In this document: positions 6,663 to 6,821 of the stretch, one piece after another
Layout of the letters: the number at the start of each line of letters is the position of its first letter
How positions within the stretch are numbered: the stretch's first letter is position 1
Origin: an uncultured Planctomycetota bacterium
Lineage (GTDB): Bacteria > Planctomycetota > Planctomycetia > Pirellulales > UBA1268
Direction: 5' to 3'
Length of the DNA stretch: 6,821 nt
Assembly (NCBI GenBank): GCA_905477565.1
Contig: CAJQGO010000009.1
Span: 1 to 6,821 of the forward strand
The notes under the pieces: model-generated
Told to the model about the DNA's origin: nothing
The model's database searches: none
The model's input: only the letters and a program-made list of their open reading frames with translations
Translations under genes and position numbers: made by a program

Positions 6663-6709
6663 AGATGAGGGAGAGGTGCTGGTCTACTGGCCCCCATTCT
6701 ACGGCATTG

Positions 6710-6821
6710 TCATCGATAGAGACATGTCTCACGTGCCTTCTTATCGCTGCGCCAACGTTTTTGTTTGCCTCTTGGTGGCACAAAGTCCGATACTTTATGG
6801 AGAAGTGGTCGGGATTTTATC
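6710..6821 (-). CDS. Possible 3' end of an upstream - strand gene, cut by window edge
   Basis: A - strand frame is open from the right edge for 36 codons and ends at TGA (6710-6712), 57 nt before the DUF4159 ATG. The visible peptide is strongly basic, with VPPRGKQKRWRSDKKARE in its middle, which would suit a charged C-terminal tail. I do not recognise it. The stretch is too short to judge coding bias, and the opposite strand is also open from an ATG at 6724 to the edge (32 codons, hydrophobic, signal-like). Only one of these is likely real, and possibly neither. Confidence 0.22.
   Translation of the reverse strand, partial: IKSRPLLHKVSDFVPPRGKQKRWRSDKKARETCLYR

Noticed and set aside
6653..6697. 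ATG at 6697 as the start of the DUF4159 protein
   Set aside because: No SD, and it would place 15 proline-containing residues before the signal peptide; the ATG at 6652 has GGAAGA upstream.
6719..6730. Perfect 12-bp palindrome GAGACATGTCTC, with CACGTG overlapping at 6730-6735, as an operator for the DUF4159 gene
   Set aside because: One or two perfect 12-bp palindromes are expected by chance in a window this size, and it may lie inside a coding frame; no second copy or promoter supports it.

Overview
The window looks like chromosomal DNA from a planctomycete-like bacterium of moderate GC content. This rests on remembered family resemblance, not on a search: the histidyl-tRNA synthetase has the motif-2 type I associate with Planctomycetota, there is an exported alpha-toroid/DUF4159 protein of a kind common in that phylum, a lipoprotein of a family seen mainly there, and a soluble Hanks-type Ser/Thr kinase with a large sensory domain.

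Layout. The 3' part of hisS runs on the + strand from the left edge to 1289. It converges, across a 24-bp gap, on a block of three genes that all read on the - strand. In transcription order (right to left) these are: (1) a secreted protein of about 796 residues with a squalene-cyclase-like alpha-toroid followed by two DUF4159/GATase-like modules (6652 to 4262); (2) a lipoprotein of about 361 residues of uncharacterised family (4030 to 2945); (3) a soluble 495-residue protein joining an N-terminal H-NOX (heme nitric oxide/oxygen binding) domain to a complete Ser/Thr protein kinase (2801 to 1314). At the right edge there may be the 3' end of a further - strand gene, but this is uncertain. The gaps of 231 and 143 bp between the three genes mean that a single operon is possible but not shown. 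No RNA genes, insertion sequences or CRISPR arrays were seen.

The most notable item is the H-NOX-kinase. The proximal heme histidine, the following Pro-Pro, and the heme-propionate Y-x-S-x-R motif are all present with the spacing of characterised H-NOX proteins. The kinase half has its glycine loop, catalytic Lys, HRD and DFG motifs intact. The position used as distal tyrosine by O2-binding H-NOX proteins is leucine, so an NO-selective sensor is predicted. Bacterial H-NOX domains are usually known as stand-alone partners of histidine kinases or diguanylate cyclases, or fused to chemoreceptors. Direct fusion to a eukaryote-like Ser/Thr kinase would be a one-protein NO-to-phosphorylation switch. 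The two exported neighbours may be linked to it, but only position and orientation support that.
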